From the NCBI GenBank assembly GCA_964351655.1, contig CAYGPD010000009.1, forward strand, positions 1 to 64,000: DNA of 64,000 bases. Direction: 5' to 3'. The notes below the pieces were generated by a model, which made no database searches, was not told where the DNA came from, and worked only from the letters and a program-made list of their open reading frames with translations. How positions within the stretch are numbered: position 1 is the stretch's first letter; every line of letters starts with the position of its first letter. Positions 53,476-62,365 of this stretch are shown here, in pieces. Position numbers and translations under genes: made by a program. The stretch comes from Hirschia sp964351655. GTDB taxonomy: Bacteria > Pseudomonadota > Alphaproteobacteria > Caulobacterales > Hyphomonadaceae.

Positions 53476-54129
53476 ATGAACCAAGAATGCCGCTTATATC
53501 TCATTACGCCACCAGTTATTGACGACATTAATGCATTTGCTGATGCATGCGCGCAGGCTTTAGATGGCGGTGACGTGGCAAGTTTGCAAATTCGCTTAAA
53601 ATCACGCGACGGTGTTGCAGCGCCGGATAAGCATATCGAAGCAGTTGCAAAACAGGTCATCCCTATGGCGCAAGCTAAGGGTGTGGCAGTCCTTATCAAT
53701 GATCGCCCTGATTTAGCAAAAAAGCTTAATGCTGACGGCGTTCATATCGGGCAAGACGATGTAACCTTGAAAGAAGCACGTAAGATTGTCGGCGAGGATA
53801 TGATTGTCGGCGTGACATGTCATGATAGTCGACATCTAGGTATGGAAGCTGGAGAGCAAGGCGCTGATTATGTCGCCTTTGGTGCTTTTTATCCGACGCA
53901 AACAAAAGACCCCAAAGCAAAAGCTGAACTTGAAACGCTCACATGGTGGCAACAATTTATTGAGATACCTTGTGTAGCAATTGGTGGGATTACTGTAGAA
54001 AATGCTGCGCCGCTTATCGAAGCGGGAGCTGACTTTCTGGCGGTATCCTCTGGTGTCTGGGATTATAAAGATGGTCCTAAAGCGGCGGTTGCAGAATTTA
54101 ATCGGATAATCGATAGTTTGCGTCCTTAG
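53476..54129 (+). CDS. thiE: Thiamine-phosphate synthase
   Basis: 217 residues from the ATG at 53476 (MNQECRLYLITPP); the TTG 12 codons upstream adds non-family residues. A TIM barrel with SLQIRLKSRD, VLINDRPDLAKKLNADGVHIGQDD and AIGGITVENAAPLIEAGADFLAVSSGVW. It joins the thiazole and pyrimidine halves of thiamine, the cofactor of transketolase. Other thi genes are not in this window and no TPP riboswitch was seen. Confidence 0.9.
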   Translation: MNQECRLYLITPPVIDDINAFADACAQALDGGDVASLQIRLKSRDGVAAPDKHIEAVAKQVIPMAQAKGVAVLINDRPDLAKKLNADGVHIGQDDVTLKEARKIVGEDMIVGVTCHDSRHLGMEAGEQGADYVAFGAFYPTQTKDPKAKAELETLTWWQQFIEIPCVAIGGITVENAAPLIEAGADFLAVSSGVWDYKDGPKAAVAEFNRIIDSLRP

Positions 54130-54334
54130 TTTCCCAATCCGCTTGGAAGCTTAGACTTATATTGTTAATCCATGCATGGCACACCGTTCGTGAGGCTGGT
54201 TCGCTTCATGCATAGATTGCTTCAAAGCCTTCAATGCCTTGATATATTGGCTTGACTAGGTTAGACGCGCCGTCTGGTATTTTGCTTGGTGATCTCCACA
54301 CATCATCAGGTCTGCTCGTAGGAAAATTGAAATA

Positions 54335-55138
54335 ATGTCCCGTCCATCCCCAACCGTCTCGATTATGATTGAAGCTGCACAAGCGGCAGGCCGCAAATTA
54401 TTGCGCGATTTTGGGGAAGTTGAAAATCTTCAGATTTCCAAAAAGGGACCGGCAGATTTCGTATCTGCAGCGGACAAAAAAGCTGAACAGATTTGTTTTG
54501 ATCGCCTTTCTAAAAAGCGCCCGGGATATGGCTTTCTTATGGAAGAGGCGGGCGTGATTGAGGGTTCAGATAAATCACACCGTTTCATCGTTGATCCTTT
54601 AGATGGCACGACGAACTTTTTACACGGTATTCCACACTTCGCTGTTTCCATTGGACTTGAGCGTGATGGTGAATTGCGCGCTGGTGTTGTGCATGATGTG
54701 ATCCGCAATGAGATTTTTTGGGCGGAGACAGGCGAGGGTGCTTGGCTAGAAAACCGTCGCTTGCGTATCTCGAACCGCCGTAAGCTTGGAGAGAGCGTGA
54801 TTGCTACAGGTATCCCATTTATGGGACGCGGTGATCACACGCAGTATATCAAAGAACTCCACGTACTTATGGGTGAAGTCGCGGGTATTCGCCGTTTTGG
54901 AGCTGCAGCGCTTGATTTGGCTTATGTTGCATCTGGTCGCTTTGACGGCTTTTGGGAGCGTGGTCTCGCGCCGTGGGATGTTGCGGCGGGTATTGTGCTT
55001 GTGCGTGAAGCAGGCGGAGAAGTTAGCGGCTTGAATGGCGCTCATCCTCTAAATGACGGTGATCTTGTATGTGGAAACACCACGATTACTGCGAAGCTGA
55101 TTGACCGTGTTGAAGGCAAGATTAAACCAAAGGTCTAG
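54335..55138 (+). CDS. suhB: Inositol monophosphatase family protein (SuhB-like)
   Basis: 267 residues. Metal-binding motifs EEAGV, FIVDPLDGTTNFLHG and APWDVAAGIVLVREAGG are intact, typical of SuhB. It can dephosphorylate inositol phosphates; in enterobacteria SuhB also aids rRNA antitermination. The name is by similarity. It overlaps the DinB gene by four bases at the 3' ends. Confidence 0.87.
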   Translation: MSRPSPTVSIMIEAAQAAGRKLLRDFGEVENLQISKKGPADFVSAADKKAEQICFDRLSKKRPGYGFLMEEAGVIEGSDKSHRFIVDPLDGTTNFLHGIPHFAVSIGLERDGELRAGVVHDVIRNEIFWAETGEGAWLENRRLRISNRRKLGESVIATGIPFMGRGDHTQYIKELHVLMGEVAGIRRFGAAALDLAYVASGRFDGFWERGLAPWDVAAGIVLVREAGGEVSGLNGAHPLNDGDLVCGNTTITAKLIDRVEGKIKPKV

Positions 55139-55635
55139 TCGGTCGGCATAAGCGGTAAATCTGTATCGCCTATATCAATATCAAAATGTCGAAGCATGTG
55201 CGTCACCTGACCCCGATGGTGGGTTTGGTGATTAAAGATATGTGTGATGCAGAGCCAGCGCGGTTTTGTATAGGTTTGGCCATTTGAAGCGCGCGTCCAA
55301 ACAAGGTCTCCAGCGAGCCAGTCATCATTAAATGTATGCGTCCATTCCTGAATACGTAATATTACTTCCTTATGTGTGTTCTCTAACATTTTGCGATCAG
55401 CAAATAAATCAACACCCATATCGCTAGGTTGATAGGGCAGCGAAACGTTAAACCGTTTCATCCACACAATATCAGCCCATAAGATATGATTCATAGTGGA
55501 ATGAATGGACTTCCAAAATGCGCCAAGGTCTTCCTTAAATTGAGCATCTGATAGATTGGATGTCTGAGAATATATTTTCTCTGTCATCCATTGATTGTAT
55601 TTAGCCATCTGCTGATAGTTTTTTGCGAGGTTCAT
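55135..55635 (-). CDS. DinB family protein
   Basis: 166 residues, a four-helix metal-binding bundle: His50 in TMNHILWADIVW and a His cluster HIFNHQTHHRGQ (132-143). DinB/DUF664-type proteins include thiol transferases with unknown partners. Convergent with suhB. Confidence 0.88.
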   Translation of the reverse strand: MNLAKNYQQMAKYNQWMTEKIYSQTSNLSDAQFKEDLGAFWKSIHSTMNHILWADIVWMKRFNVSLPYQPSDMGVDLFADRKMLENTHKEVILRIQEWTHTFNDDWLAGDLVWTRASNGQTYTKPRWLCITHIFNHQTHHRGQVTHMLRHFDIDIGDTDLPLMPTD

Positions 55636-55843
55636 TAGAATCTCCTAATTTTCAATGTGATTTAATTATCCCGCACTCTCTATTTGGGCTAGAATGAAAA
55701 TGAATATGACAGGTGCTTAAAAATTGCAGAGCAAGTTTAACTGAAACTGTCTTGAGATGGCATATTCACCACAATTCTGACTCGTTTAAAAAGAAAATAG
55801 AGACACTCTTTCTTCTTTTAGGCGAATTTATTAGAGGTTCGGA

Positions 55844-57130
55844 ATGGCGTTACTCGGGGATCTGTCTGCATTTGTGTCGCGTGTGGTATTATTGACCGCC
55901 GTAGGTGTATCATTTGCGATTGCAGGCGAGGCGGATGAAGGTATCCAGACGCCAACCAAGCCTAAGCCTCAAGGTGCATTGTCAGCACCAACGCTTGCTC
56001 CCGTCGCTCCATCTTTGATCGATTTGAACTACGTGAATGCTCGTGTAGAAGAATTGATGAAAGAAGACCAAATGGTTGGTTTTGCCGTGGCGATTGTCGA
56101 TCGTGGTGAGATTTCCTTTGCCAAAGGATACGGAAGTGTTTTTCCTGGTGGACCGGCGGTCAATAAAGATACGGTGTTTAGGTGGGCGTCCCTGTCAAAG
56201 GGAATGGCGGGTACATTGGCCGGTTTACTCGATAATCGCGGACAGATGGACTTGAAGGCACCTGTGTCTAATTTCAACACAACGTTGCGGCTGCCAAGCA
56301 ATGGGACTTCAAAAGTAAAAGTGGAAGATCTTCTGTCGCATCAACTCGGTATAGTTCCAAATGCATATGATACACGCTTAGAAGATGGAGTTGATCCTCA
56401 AATTATTCGCAAGGATCTAGGAAAACTGAAAAATGTATGCCCTCCGGGTGAGTGTCATTCCTATCAAAACGTAGCATTTGATGCGATTTCAGAAATAGCT
56501 GCTGATGTGACGGGTAAGTCTTATCAGGAATTAGTGGCGGAGAATATTCTTCGTCCGCTAGGAATGACATCAGCAAGTTTGACCCGCGAAGAGCTAATTC
56601 AATCTGGTAATTATGCATTTCCATTCGGATATTCGCGTGGCGTCTCTATGGTTGCTCCGGTCGAATTGAACGATAATTACTACAAAGTCCCTGCTGCGGG
56701 TGGGATGAATTCCTCTATCGAGGATTTAGCGCGGTATATGCAAGCGCAAATGGGGCTGATGCCGGATGTATTGCCACCAGAAGTGCTAGAGAAAATCCAC
56801 ACACCCAAAACGGCCACATGGAAAGAGCGCAATCGCATGCGTGGCCAGTCTTCTCATATTACCCATGCTGATTATGCTTTGGGGTGGCGTGTCTATGATT
56901 ATGAAGGGCATAAGCTTATAGGCCATCGCGGTGCAGTCCGTGGATACCGCGCTATGATTATGTTTGATCCCGAGTTAGATACAGGAATTGTCGCTCTTTG
57001 GAATTCATCAACGAGTATGCCAGTCGGGCTTCAATTTGAGGTTATGGACATGGCTTATGGTTTTGAACCCCAGAAATGGATGAAACTCAGCGCGCAAGCG
57101 GATGATGAGCTAACCACGTCTGGGGATTAA
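55844..57130 (+). CDS. Serine hydrolase, class C beta-lactamase-like
   Basis: 428 residues. A signal peptide-like N-terminus (VSRVVLLTAVGVSFAIAG) leads a Pro-rich linker and the penicillin-binding fold: SLSK (S116-K119), the tyrosine motif in CHSYQNVAFDAI, and HRGAVRGYRAM. It is a periplasmic hydrolase of the AmpC/EstB/DD-peptidase type. The Tyr motif reads YQN, a variant of YxN. GAGG lies before the ATG. Confidence 0.85.
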   Translation: MALLGDLSAFVSRVVLLTAVGVSFAIAGEADEGIQTPTKPKPQGALSAPTLAPVAPSLIDLNYVNARVEELMKEDQMVGFAVAIVDRGEISFAKGYGSVFPGGPAVNKDTVFRWASLSKGMAGTLAGLLDNRGQMDLKAPVSNFNTTLRLPSNGTSKVKVEDLLSHQLGIVPNAYDTRLEDGVDPQIIRKDLGKLKNVCPPGECHSYQNVAFDAISEIAADVTGKSYQELVAENILRPLGMTSASLTREELIQSGNYAFPFGYSRGVSMVAPVELNDNYYKVPAAGGMNSSIEDLARYMQAQMGLMPDVLPPEVLEKIHTPKTATWKERNRMRGQSSHITHADYALGWRVYDYEGHKLIGHRGAVRGYRAMIMFDPELDTGIVALWNSSTSMPVGLQFEVMDMAYGFEPQKWMKLSAQADDELTTSGD

Positions 57131-57143
57131 ACAGTATTAGGCC

Positions 57144-58970
57144 TTAACTTCCTGAAAATTGAAGTTCTGCAAGGTGGGCGTAAATTCCGCCTTGCGCCAC
57201 GAGGCTTTCATGGTCGCCTTCTTCAGCAACACGCCCTTTATCCATAACAACAATGCGGTCTGCGCGTCTAACAGTTGCGAGTCGATGCGCAATTACAAGC
57301 GTCGTACGGCCATCAGAAGCTTTGTCTAGAGCGGATTGTACCAATCTTTCATTTTCAGCGTCCAGCGCGCTTGTTGCCTCATCTAACAGCATAACAGGTG
57401 CATCTCTTACGAGTGCGCGTGCGATTGCAACACGCTGACGTTCTCCGCCTGATAGATTTTTGCCGCGCCCACCAAGTTCAGCTTGCAATCCCTGTTTAGC
57501 TTCCAGAAAGCGCCATGCTTCAGAAGCATTCAGCGCTTTGATAATATCTTCGTCAGTTGCATCCTGTGCGGCAAATCTTAAATTGTCGGCGGCGGAACCG
57601 GAAAATAATGCGGCCTCTTGAGGTACATATCCAAACTGGGCGCGCCAGTCTTGTGGGGTAACAGATCGTGCATCCATACCATCAAGTAAGATCGCGCCTG
57701 ATTGAGGGTCATAGAAGCGTAGCAGCATACGAAATACAGTTGACTTACCTGCCCCCGAAGGGCCCACAAGCGCGACTGTTTCACCTGGTTTTATCTTAAG
57801 ATCGAATTTATCTAATGCAGCGGCATTTGTATCGGTAGGATATGAGAATGATACTTGGTCAAATTCAACGGCTCCTGTTACAGGTGAAGGCATGGTGCGA
57901 GGGTTTTCTGGGGCACGAATGTCTGGCTCTTCATTGAGGATTTCAGAACAACGTTGAATAGCCCCAGATGTGCGCATGGCGGCGTTGAAAACATCTGCAA
58001 GCATTCCAAATCCTGACACGCCTGAAAGGGCATACATAGAGAACTGGGCAAGTTCTCCCGATGTCATGCGTCCGGCCAGCACTTCTTGAATGGCAAGCCA
58101 TGACATGAAGGCTATTCCGGTAAATAGTCCAAAGATAACCGACCCAGACATAAGCGTTTGAGCACCAATACGGCGGCGCGCTGCTTGGAAGGCCGTTTCA
58201 CACGCCATGCGGAAGCGTTCCGCGCGCGTGGCTTCTTGTCCGTAGGCTTGCACCAGCTCAATCGCTTCAAGGCTCTCAGAGGCCTCTCCAGCTGCGTCAG
58301 CAATACGGTCTTGTACTGCAGATGAGAGTTTTCGCACACGCGTTCCAATAATGAACATTGGTATCATAACGAGAGGAACGGCTACAAACATGACACCTGT
58401 CAGTCGCCAGTTCAAAATGAACATCAATATTAGCGCTCCCGTTAGGGAGAGAGCATTGCGCAAGAAGATGGATGCAGATGAGCCTAGAAAACTCTCTATC
58501 AGCGTCACATCTGCCGTGAGGCGTGAAACAGCTTCACCAGAACGTAGGCTGGAATAGTATCCTGATGATAGATTGATAAGCTTTTTGTAGACGTCCGAAC
58601 GCAGATCTGCAGCGGCACGTTCTCCTAAGAGCGACATAAAATAAAAGCGCGCAGATGTCACAAGCGTCATGACGATCACAACACCAATGAATGTCATGAA
58701 TCCTCGATTGATAGCCGGGATGTCATTGTTTGCTAAGCCATTATCGACGATGTCTCGCAACACAACCGGTAAGTAGAGCGTAATACCTACACCTGCGAGC
58801 AATAATAAAAGGGCAGGCCAAAAAATGGCTCCGCGTCCAGCAACATAAGGCCAAAGCTGTAAGAGAGGGCGGAGCTTCTTACTTTTGGGACGATCGGGAA
58901 GTCCTGCGGATCCGCCTCTGCGAGTCCCCGTTTTTCGATCTATATCTGCTTGTGTCTGTTGTTCTGTCAT
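57144..58970 (-). CDS. MsbA-like ABC exporter, membrane and ATPase in one chain
   Basis: 608 residues. Six membrane helices in residues about 40-330, then an ATPase domain with Walker A GPSGAGKST (about 400), signature LSGGERQR (about 500) and Walker B PVMLLDEATSALD (about 520). A half-transporter that works as a dimer; it resembles lipid or drug exporters in the family with AAVDGLPD-like N-terminus. The substrate cannot be read. It is convergent with the serine hydrolase gene. Confidence 0.92.
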   Translation of the reverse strand: MTEQQTQADIDRKTGTRRGGSAGLPDRPKSKKLRPLLQLWPYVAGRGAIFWPALLLLLAGVGITLYLPVVLRDIVDNGLANNDIPAINRGFMTFIGVVIVMTLVTSARFYFMSLLGERAAADLRSDVYKKLINLSSGYYSSLRSGEAVSRLTADVTLIESFLGSSASIFLRNALSLTGALILMFILNWRLTGVMFVAVPLVMIPMFIIGTRVRKLSSAVQDRIADAAGEASESLEAIELVQAYGQEATRAERFRMACETAFQAARRRIGAQTLMSGSVIFGLFTGIAFMSWLAIQEVLAGRMTSGELAQFSMYALSGVSGFGMLADVFNAAMRTSGAIQRCSEILNEEPDIRAPENPRTMPSPVTGAVEFDQVSFSYPTDTNAAALDKFDLKIKPGETVALVGPSGAGKSTVFRMLLRFYDPQSGAILLDGMDARSVTPQDWRAQFGYVPQEAALFSGSAADNLRFAAQDATDEDIIKALNASEAWRFLEAKQGLQAELGGRGKNLSGGERQRVAIARALVRDAPVMLLDEATSALDAENERLVQSALDKASDGRTTLVIAHRLATVRRADRIVVMDKGRVAEEGDHESLVAQGGIYAHLAELQFSGS

Positions 58971-59083
58971 CTTTTATTCTGCTCTAAGACCCAGTTAGGG
59001 GTTGATAAATGTTGCTAAATCCGGTAAGCGCGCTGCTTCGATTTAAAAAAACTAAGACCAAGGCGTTTAAGGGCCACGTACCG

Positions 59084-59311
59084 ATGAAACAAGACGTACA
59101 TCCGGACTATCACTTCATTACTGTCAAGATGACAGATGGATCTTCTTTTTCAACTCGTTCTACAATGGGTAAAGAAGGCGATACTCTACAGTTGGATATT
59201 GACCCTAAGACTCACCCAGCGTGGACTGGTGGAAACCAGCACATGATGGACCGTGCAGGTCGTGTATCCCGCTTTAATGACAAATTCTCTGGTTTCATGA
59301 AAAAGAAATAG
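59084..59311 (+). CDS. rpmE: 50S ribosomal protein L31
   Basis: 75 residues from the ATG at 59084 (MKQDVHPDYHFITVKMTDGSSF), which is the family start; the longer frame is discarded. It has no CxxC zinc motif, the cysteine-free form usual in alphaproteobacteria. AAGGG lies upstream. It is divergent from the ABC exporter and convergent with rcdA, a neighbourhood also known in Caulobacter. Confidence 0.93.
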   Translation: MKQDVHPDYHFITVKMTDGSSFSTRSTMGKEGDTLQLDIDPKTHPAWTGGNQHMMDRAGRVSRFNDKFSGFMKKK

Positions 59312-59368
59312 GCTGATAAGGTCTATCTTCTAGGTTGTTTCGGCAATCTCCAGAAAACAAGTTATAAA

Positions 59369-59403
59369 GAAACCCGCTACATATGCTGTAGCGGGTTTCT
59401 TTA
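59369..59403. terminator. Terminator between rpmE and rcdA
   Basis: GAAACCCGCTACA (59369-59381) and TGTAGCGGGTTTC (59387-59399) make a perfect 13-bp stem around TATGC, followed by TTT. It serves both convergent genes. Confidence 0.88.
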
Positions 59404-59423
59404 TGTTTAAATTTGAGATTTGT

Positions 59424-59966
59424 TTATTTGTTGTGACGCCAGATTGCGAGTGGATCAAATGCGCCTGTTTCAGCTGCCGACTGAAGACGTTCCATTTGGC
59501 TCATTACTGGATTGTCGACGGGGACTGGTTCTGCAGCAAATAACTTTTTATCCAGGCGCCAGACACGCTCGTACAGGGCACGTGAGCGAACTACTAAATC
59601 TAAGAGCGCTTCTGGTAAGTGCTCTACCGCTGATAGGGTGCGAAGTTCATTTGGAGACGTGAGACGAAATTTATCTTCTGCGGCTTCATCAGATGTCATG
59701 TCACCTTCGCGCACAGCACGCTGAACGACAAGCCAGCTTGCAGATTGCATGAGACGTGTGGTTACTTCCATGCTCTCAGCAGCATAGACGAGCGCATGTT
59801 CACGATCGAGTTGCCGGCTTTCCTGACGACCAGGGCCATCAAGATAAGCTGCTGCTTCCTCAACAAGTCCCATACCTTCTTTGAAAAGACGGTCAAAAAC
59901 TTCCGAAGTTGCAAATTCTGATACGCGATTTTTCCAGTCGTCGCCAATCATAGAAACAGATTTCAT
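59424..59966 (-). CDS. rcdA: RcdA-type protease adaptor (DUF1465)
   Basis: 180 residues. All-helical: FDRLFKEGMGLVEEAAAYLDGPGRQESRQLDREHALVYAAESMEVTTRLMQSASWLVVQRAVREGDMT matches DUF1465. In Caulobacter this protein is the adaptor that, with CpdR and PopA, brings CtrA and other substrates to ClpXP. It lies beside rpmE. The last residues (AIWRHNK) are the flexible tail. Confidence 0.88.
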   Translation of the reverse strand: MKSVSMIGDDWKNRVSEFATSEVFDRLFKEGMGLVEEAAAYLDGPGRQESRQLDREHALVYAAESMEVTTRLMQSASWLVVQRAVREGDMTSDEAAEDKFRLTSPNELRTLSAVEHLPEALLDLVVRSRALYERVWRLDKKLFAAEPVPVDNPVMSQMERLQSAAETGAFDPLAIWRHNK

Positions 59967-60128
59967 TCAGACACCCAATATTGTTTTGACCTCGGGATAC
60001 TATAAAATTATTCTGTCCAAGGTCCGGACTATAGCCAATACTATAACACATAGAGTCTTAGCCAAGTCTCTACATAGTGTTCTAATATGCAGGAGTGAGT
60101 CCAGTTTTACTCTGTTAATATATCTTAA

Positions 60129-60296
60129 TTAGCTGAAAATTGCATCTGCAGCATTCTTAACGTGTTCCTTTTTGGTAATTTCAGCTTCGCAAAGCTCAAT
60201 TTTCTCTTTGAGCGTTTCAATTTGATACCTCAGTTCTTCAATGGACATTTCTTCCAGAGTTCTTGTCGGTTTTGCTCTTGGATCTTCATCAAACAT
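60129..60296 (-). CDS. DUF1192 family small protein
   Basis: 55 residues, ATG at 60294-60296 with GGGAG seven bases upstream. MFDEDPRAKPTRTLEEMSIEELRYQIE is the DUF1192 signature, and the rest is a charged helix likely to form a coiled coil. Its function is unknown. It sits 162 bases upstream of rcdA on the same strand and faces the quinone oxidoreductase gene, which is the usual alphaproteobacterial context. Confidence 0.85.
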   Translation of the reverse strand: MFDEDPRAKPTRTLEEMSIEELRYQIETLKEKIELCEAEITKKEHVKNAADAIFS

Positions 60297-60415
60297 ATTC
60301 TGCTCCCTGAAATGCTCTTATGGAAACTCTTGGCTAGGGTAGGCGTTTTGTCATCTGACGTGAAGAGCTGACACAAGGTAATAATTGTTGGATGTGACCA
60401 AAAAAGGAGAGCCGC

Positions 60416-61405
60416 ATGCCCCATTCTCGCGATGGAAGCGAAGCAATGAAAACCATAAAGGTAGCAGAGGGGGGAGCACTGGAGTGGCAAACCGTGACCA
60501 AGCCCATACCTTCCGTGGATCAGGTTCGCATCAGAGTGGTAGCAGCTGGGGTGAATAGGGCGGACATTCTGCAACGTAAAGGCATGTATCCACCTCCACA
60601 AGGTTGCCCCGATATTATGGGGCTTGAAGTTTCAGGATATGTTGAAACGCTCGGAGAGGGAGTGACAGAATTCCAGATTGGACAGGAGGTATGTGCCTTA
60701 TTGCCATCTGGGGGGTATGCAGAATATGCCATCGCTCACAAAGGCAGTGTTATGCCCGTTCCAGAAGGAGTGTCATTGCTTGAAGCGGCCGCTTTGCCAG
60801 AAACTGTACTGACTGTATGGGCGAATGTGTGGGATATGGCTGTTCTTCATCCTGGTGAAACATTGTTTGTTCAAGGGGGCGCATCTGGTATCGGCACGAC
60901 AGCCATTCAAATGGCAACAGCATTGGGTGCGAAGGTATATGTGACTGCTGGAAGTGATGAAAAATGTGCGGCATGTTTAGGTTTGGGAGCTGTTGGAGCT
61001 TTCAATTATAAAACGTCGGATTTTGAAGAAGAACTAAAATCTGTCGGTGGAGCAGATGTCATATTGGATATGGTAGGAGGCGATTATTTACCTAAACATA
61101 TCAATGCGTTGAAGTTTGGTGGACGGTTGGTACATATTGCCGTTCAGGGTGGCCTAAAAGGTGAAGTAAACTTGCTTAAAGTTATGCTGAAACAGCTCAC
61201 CATCACTGGGTCCACCTTACGGGGCCGAGATGATCTAGCCAAAGCGCATCTAGCTAAAATGGCGGTGGAAGAGGTTTGGCCGTGGGTGAAAGATGGGCAG
61301 ATGCGGCCAGTTATCGACTCTGTGTTTGCGATGGAGAAGGCTGACAAAGCACACGAACGGCTAACGAGTGGTCAGCATGTTGGTAAAATTTTGCTGAAGG
61401 TCTAG
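60416..61405 (+). CDS. NAD(P)H quinone oxidoreductase, zinc-free MDR type
   Basis: 329 residues. A medium-chain reductase without structural zinc ligands: VAAGVNRADILQRKGMYPPP, LETVLTVWANVW and the nucleotide motif VQGGASGIGTTAIQMATALGAKVYVTAGSDEK. It matches PIG3/TIGR02824-type quinone reductases. AAAGGAG lies six bases before the ATG. It is divergent from DUF1192. Confidence 0.9.
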   Translation: MPHSRDGSEAMKTIKVAEGGALEWQTVTKPIPSVDQVRIRVVAAGVNRADILQRKGMYPPPQGCPDIMGLEVSGYVETLGEGVTEFQIGQEVCALLPSGGYAEYAIAHKGSVMPVPEGVSLLEAAALPETVLTVWANVWDMAVLHPGETLFVQGGASGIGTTAIQMATALGAKVYVTAGSDEKCAACLGLGAVGAFNYKTSDFEEELKSVGGADVILDMVGGDYLPKHINALKFGGRLVHIAVQGGLKGEVNLLKVMLKQLTITGSTLRGRDDLAKAHLAKMAVEEVWPWVKDGQMRPVIDSVFAMEKADKAHERLTSGQHVGKILLKV

Positions 61406-61437
61406 ACTGTTAAGTTGAAAATGTTCCGCATAAGGAA

Positions 61438-61466
61438 TTCACAAATCCTGCAAATATGCGTATACT
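61438..61466 (+). promoter_or_regulatory. Sigma-70 type promoter of trcR
   Basis: TTCACA (61438-61443) and TATACT (61461-61466) are spaced by 17 bases, each one base off consensus. Transcription would begin near 61473, about 80 bases before the start codon. Confidence 0.65.
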
Positions 61467-61485
61467 AAATGCAACTAACGTTTTG

Positions 61486-61540
61486 TCCCATAAATTTTGG
61501 GATCAAACCGCCCGGCCCAAGTGCCGGGCGAAATTGTTTT
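61486..61540 (+). promoter_or_regulatory. Structured leader of trcR, attenuator-like hairpin
   Basis: TCCCA/TGGGA (61486-61490, 61498-61502) is followed by CGCCCGGC/GCCGGGCG (61509-61516, 61523-61530) and AAATTGTTTTT. The second stem plus T-run looks like an intrinsic terminator just before the GGAGG of trcR. Confidence 0.55.
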
Positions 61541-61552
61541 TGGAGGCGACTA

Positions 61553-62287
61553 ATGGCCAATATTCTAATGCCTAAAGCAACAGCTGTATGGCTTGTTGAC
61601 AACACTGCACTGACGTTTGAGCAGATCGCTGACTTCTGTGAATTGCACCGTCTTGAGGTCAAAGGTATAGCTGATGGCGAAGTTGCAGAACACATGCGCG
61701 GCGTTGATCCTGTATCACGTGGAGAGTTGACGCGTGCTGAAATTGAGCGCGGGGAAAAAGATCCAAACCACGCACTGAAACCAGCTTCTCCTAAATTTGA
61801 TAAAGTTGTTGCGCCGCCCAAGCGTAAAGGGGCTCGTTATACACCTGTATCGCGCCGTAGTGACCGTCCTGATGCTATTTCATGGTTTTTGCGTCATCAC
61901 CCAGAGATTTCGGATGCTCAGATTTCCAAAATCATCGGTACGACCAAGAATACAATTGAGGCAATTCGCACAAGATCGCACTGGAACTCAGAGAATTTGA
62001 AGCCAGTTGACCCTGTAACGCTAGGTTTATGTTCTCAAATCGAGCTGGATGCCTTGGTTGCTAAAGCTTCTTCTAAGCGTAAGAAAATGGAAGAAGATCG
62101 TGAAATTGGAACACTCGGCGCGGGTATTGATATGGTGAAAACTGGCGAAGATGGAAGTGTTGAAATTGCCGACCCGTTTAGAGGTTTTGGGTCTAGACCT
62201 AATTCAGACGATAACAAACGTTCAAACGAGCCTAGTGCCGATGACGTGTTTGCGAATTTTGGCAAATCATCAAGTGATGATGAATAG
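61553..62287 (+). CDS. trcR: Cell cycle transcriptional regulator TrcR (DUF1013)
   Basis: 244 residues from the ATG at 61553 (GGAGGCGACTAATGG). MANILMPKATAVWLVDNTALTFEQIADFC and LHRLEVKGIADGEVAEHMRGVDPV are the DUF1013 family; a second helix-turn-helix-like part (ISWFLRHHPEISDAQISKIIGTTKNTIEAI) follows. It binds RNA polymerase and DNA to control cell-cycle genes in Caulobacter-like bacteria. The last 80 residues are charged and acidic. Confidence 0.88.
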   Translation: MANILMPKATAVWLVDNTALTFEQIADFCELHRLEVKGIADGEVAEHMRGVDPVSRGELTRAEIERGEKDPNHALKPASPKFDKVVAPPKRKGARYTPVSRRSDRPDAISWFLRHHPEISDAQISKIIGTTKNTIEAIRTRSHWNSENLKPVDPVTLGLCSQIELDALVAKASSKRKKMEEDREIGTLGAGIDMVKTGEDGSVEIADPFRGFGSRPNSDDNKRSNEPSADDVFANFGKSSSDDE

Positions 62288-62312
62288 AAGCGCAAGTTTG
62301 ACACTATAATTT

Positions 62313-62346
62313 AAAAAAGGGGCTGAAACTTTCAGTCCCTTTTTTA
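62313..62346. terminator. Terminator between trcR and the SDR gene
   Basis: AAAAAAGGGGCTGAAA (62313-62328) pairs with TTTCAGTCCCTTTTTT (62330-62345), one G-U. A/T runs on both sides make it bidirectional for the convergent genes. Confidence 0.85.
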
Positions 62347-62365
62347 TTTAGCAGTAAGTTTATTC

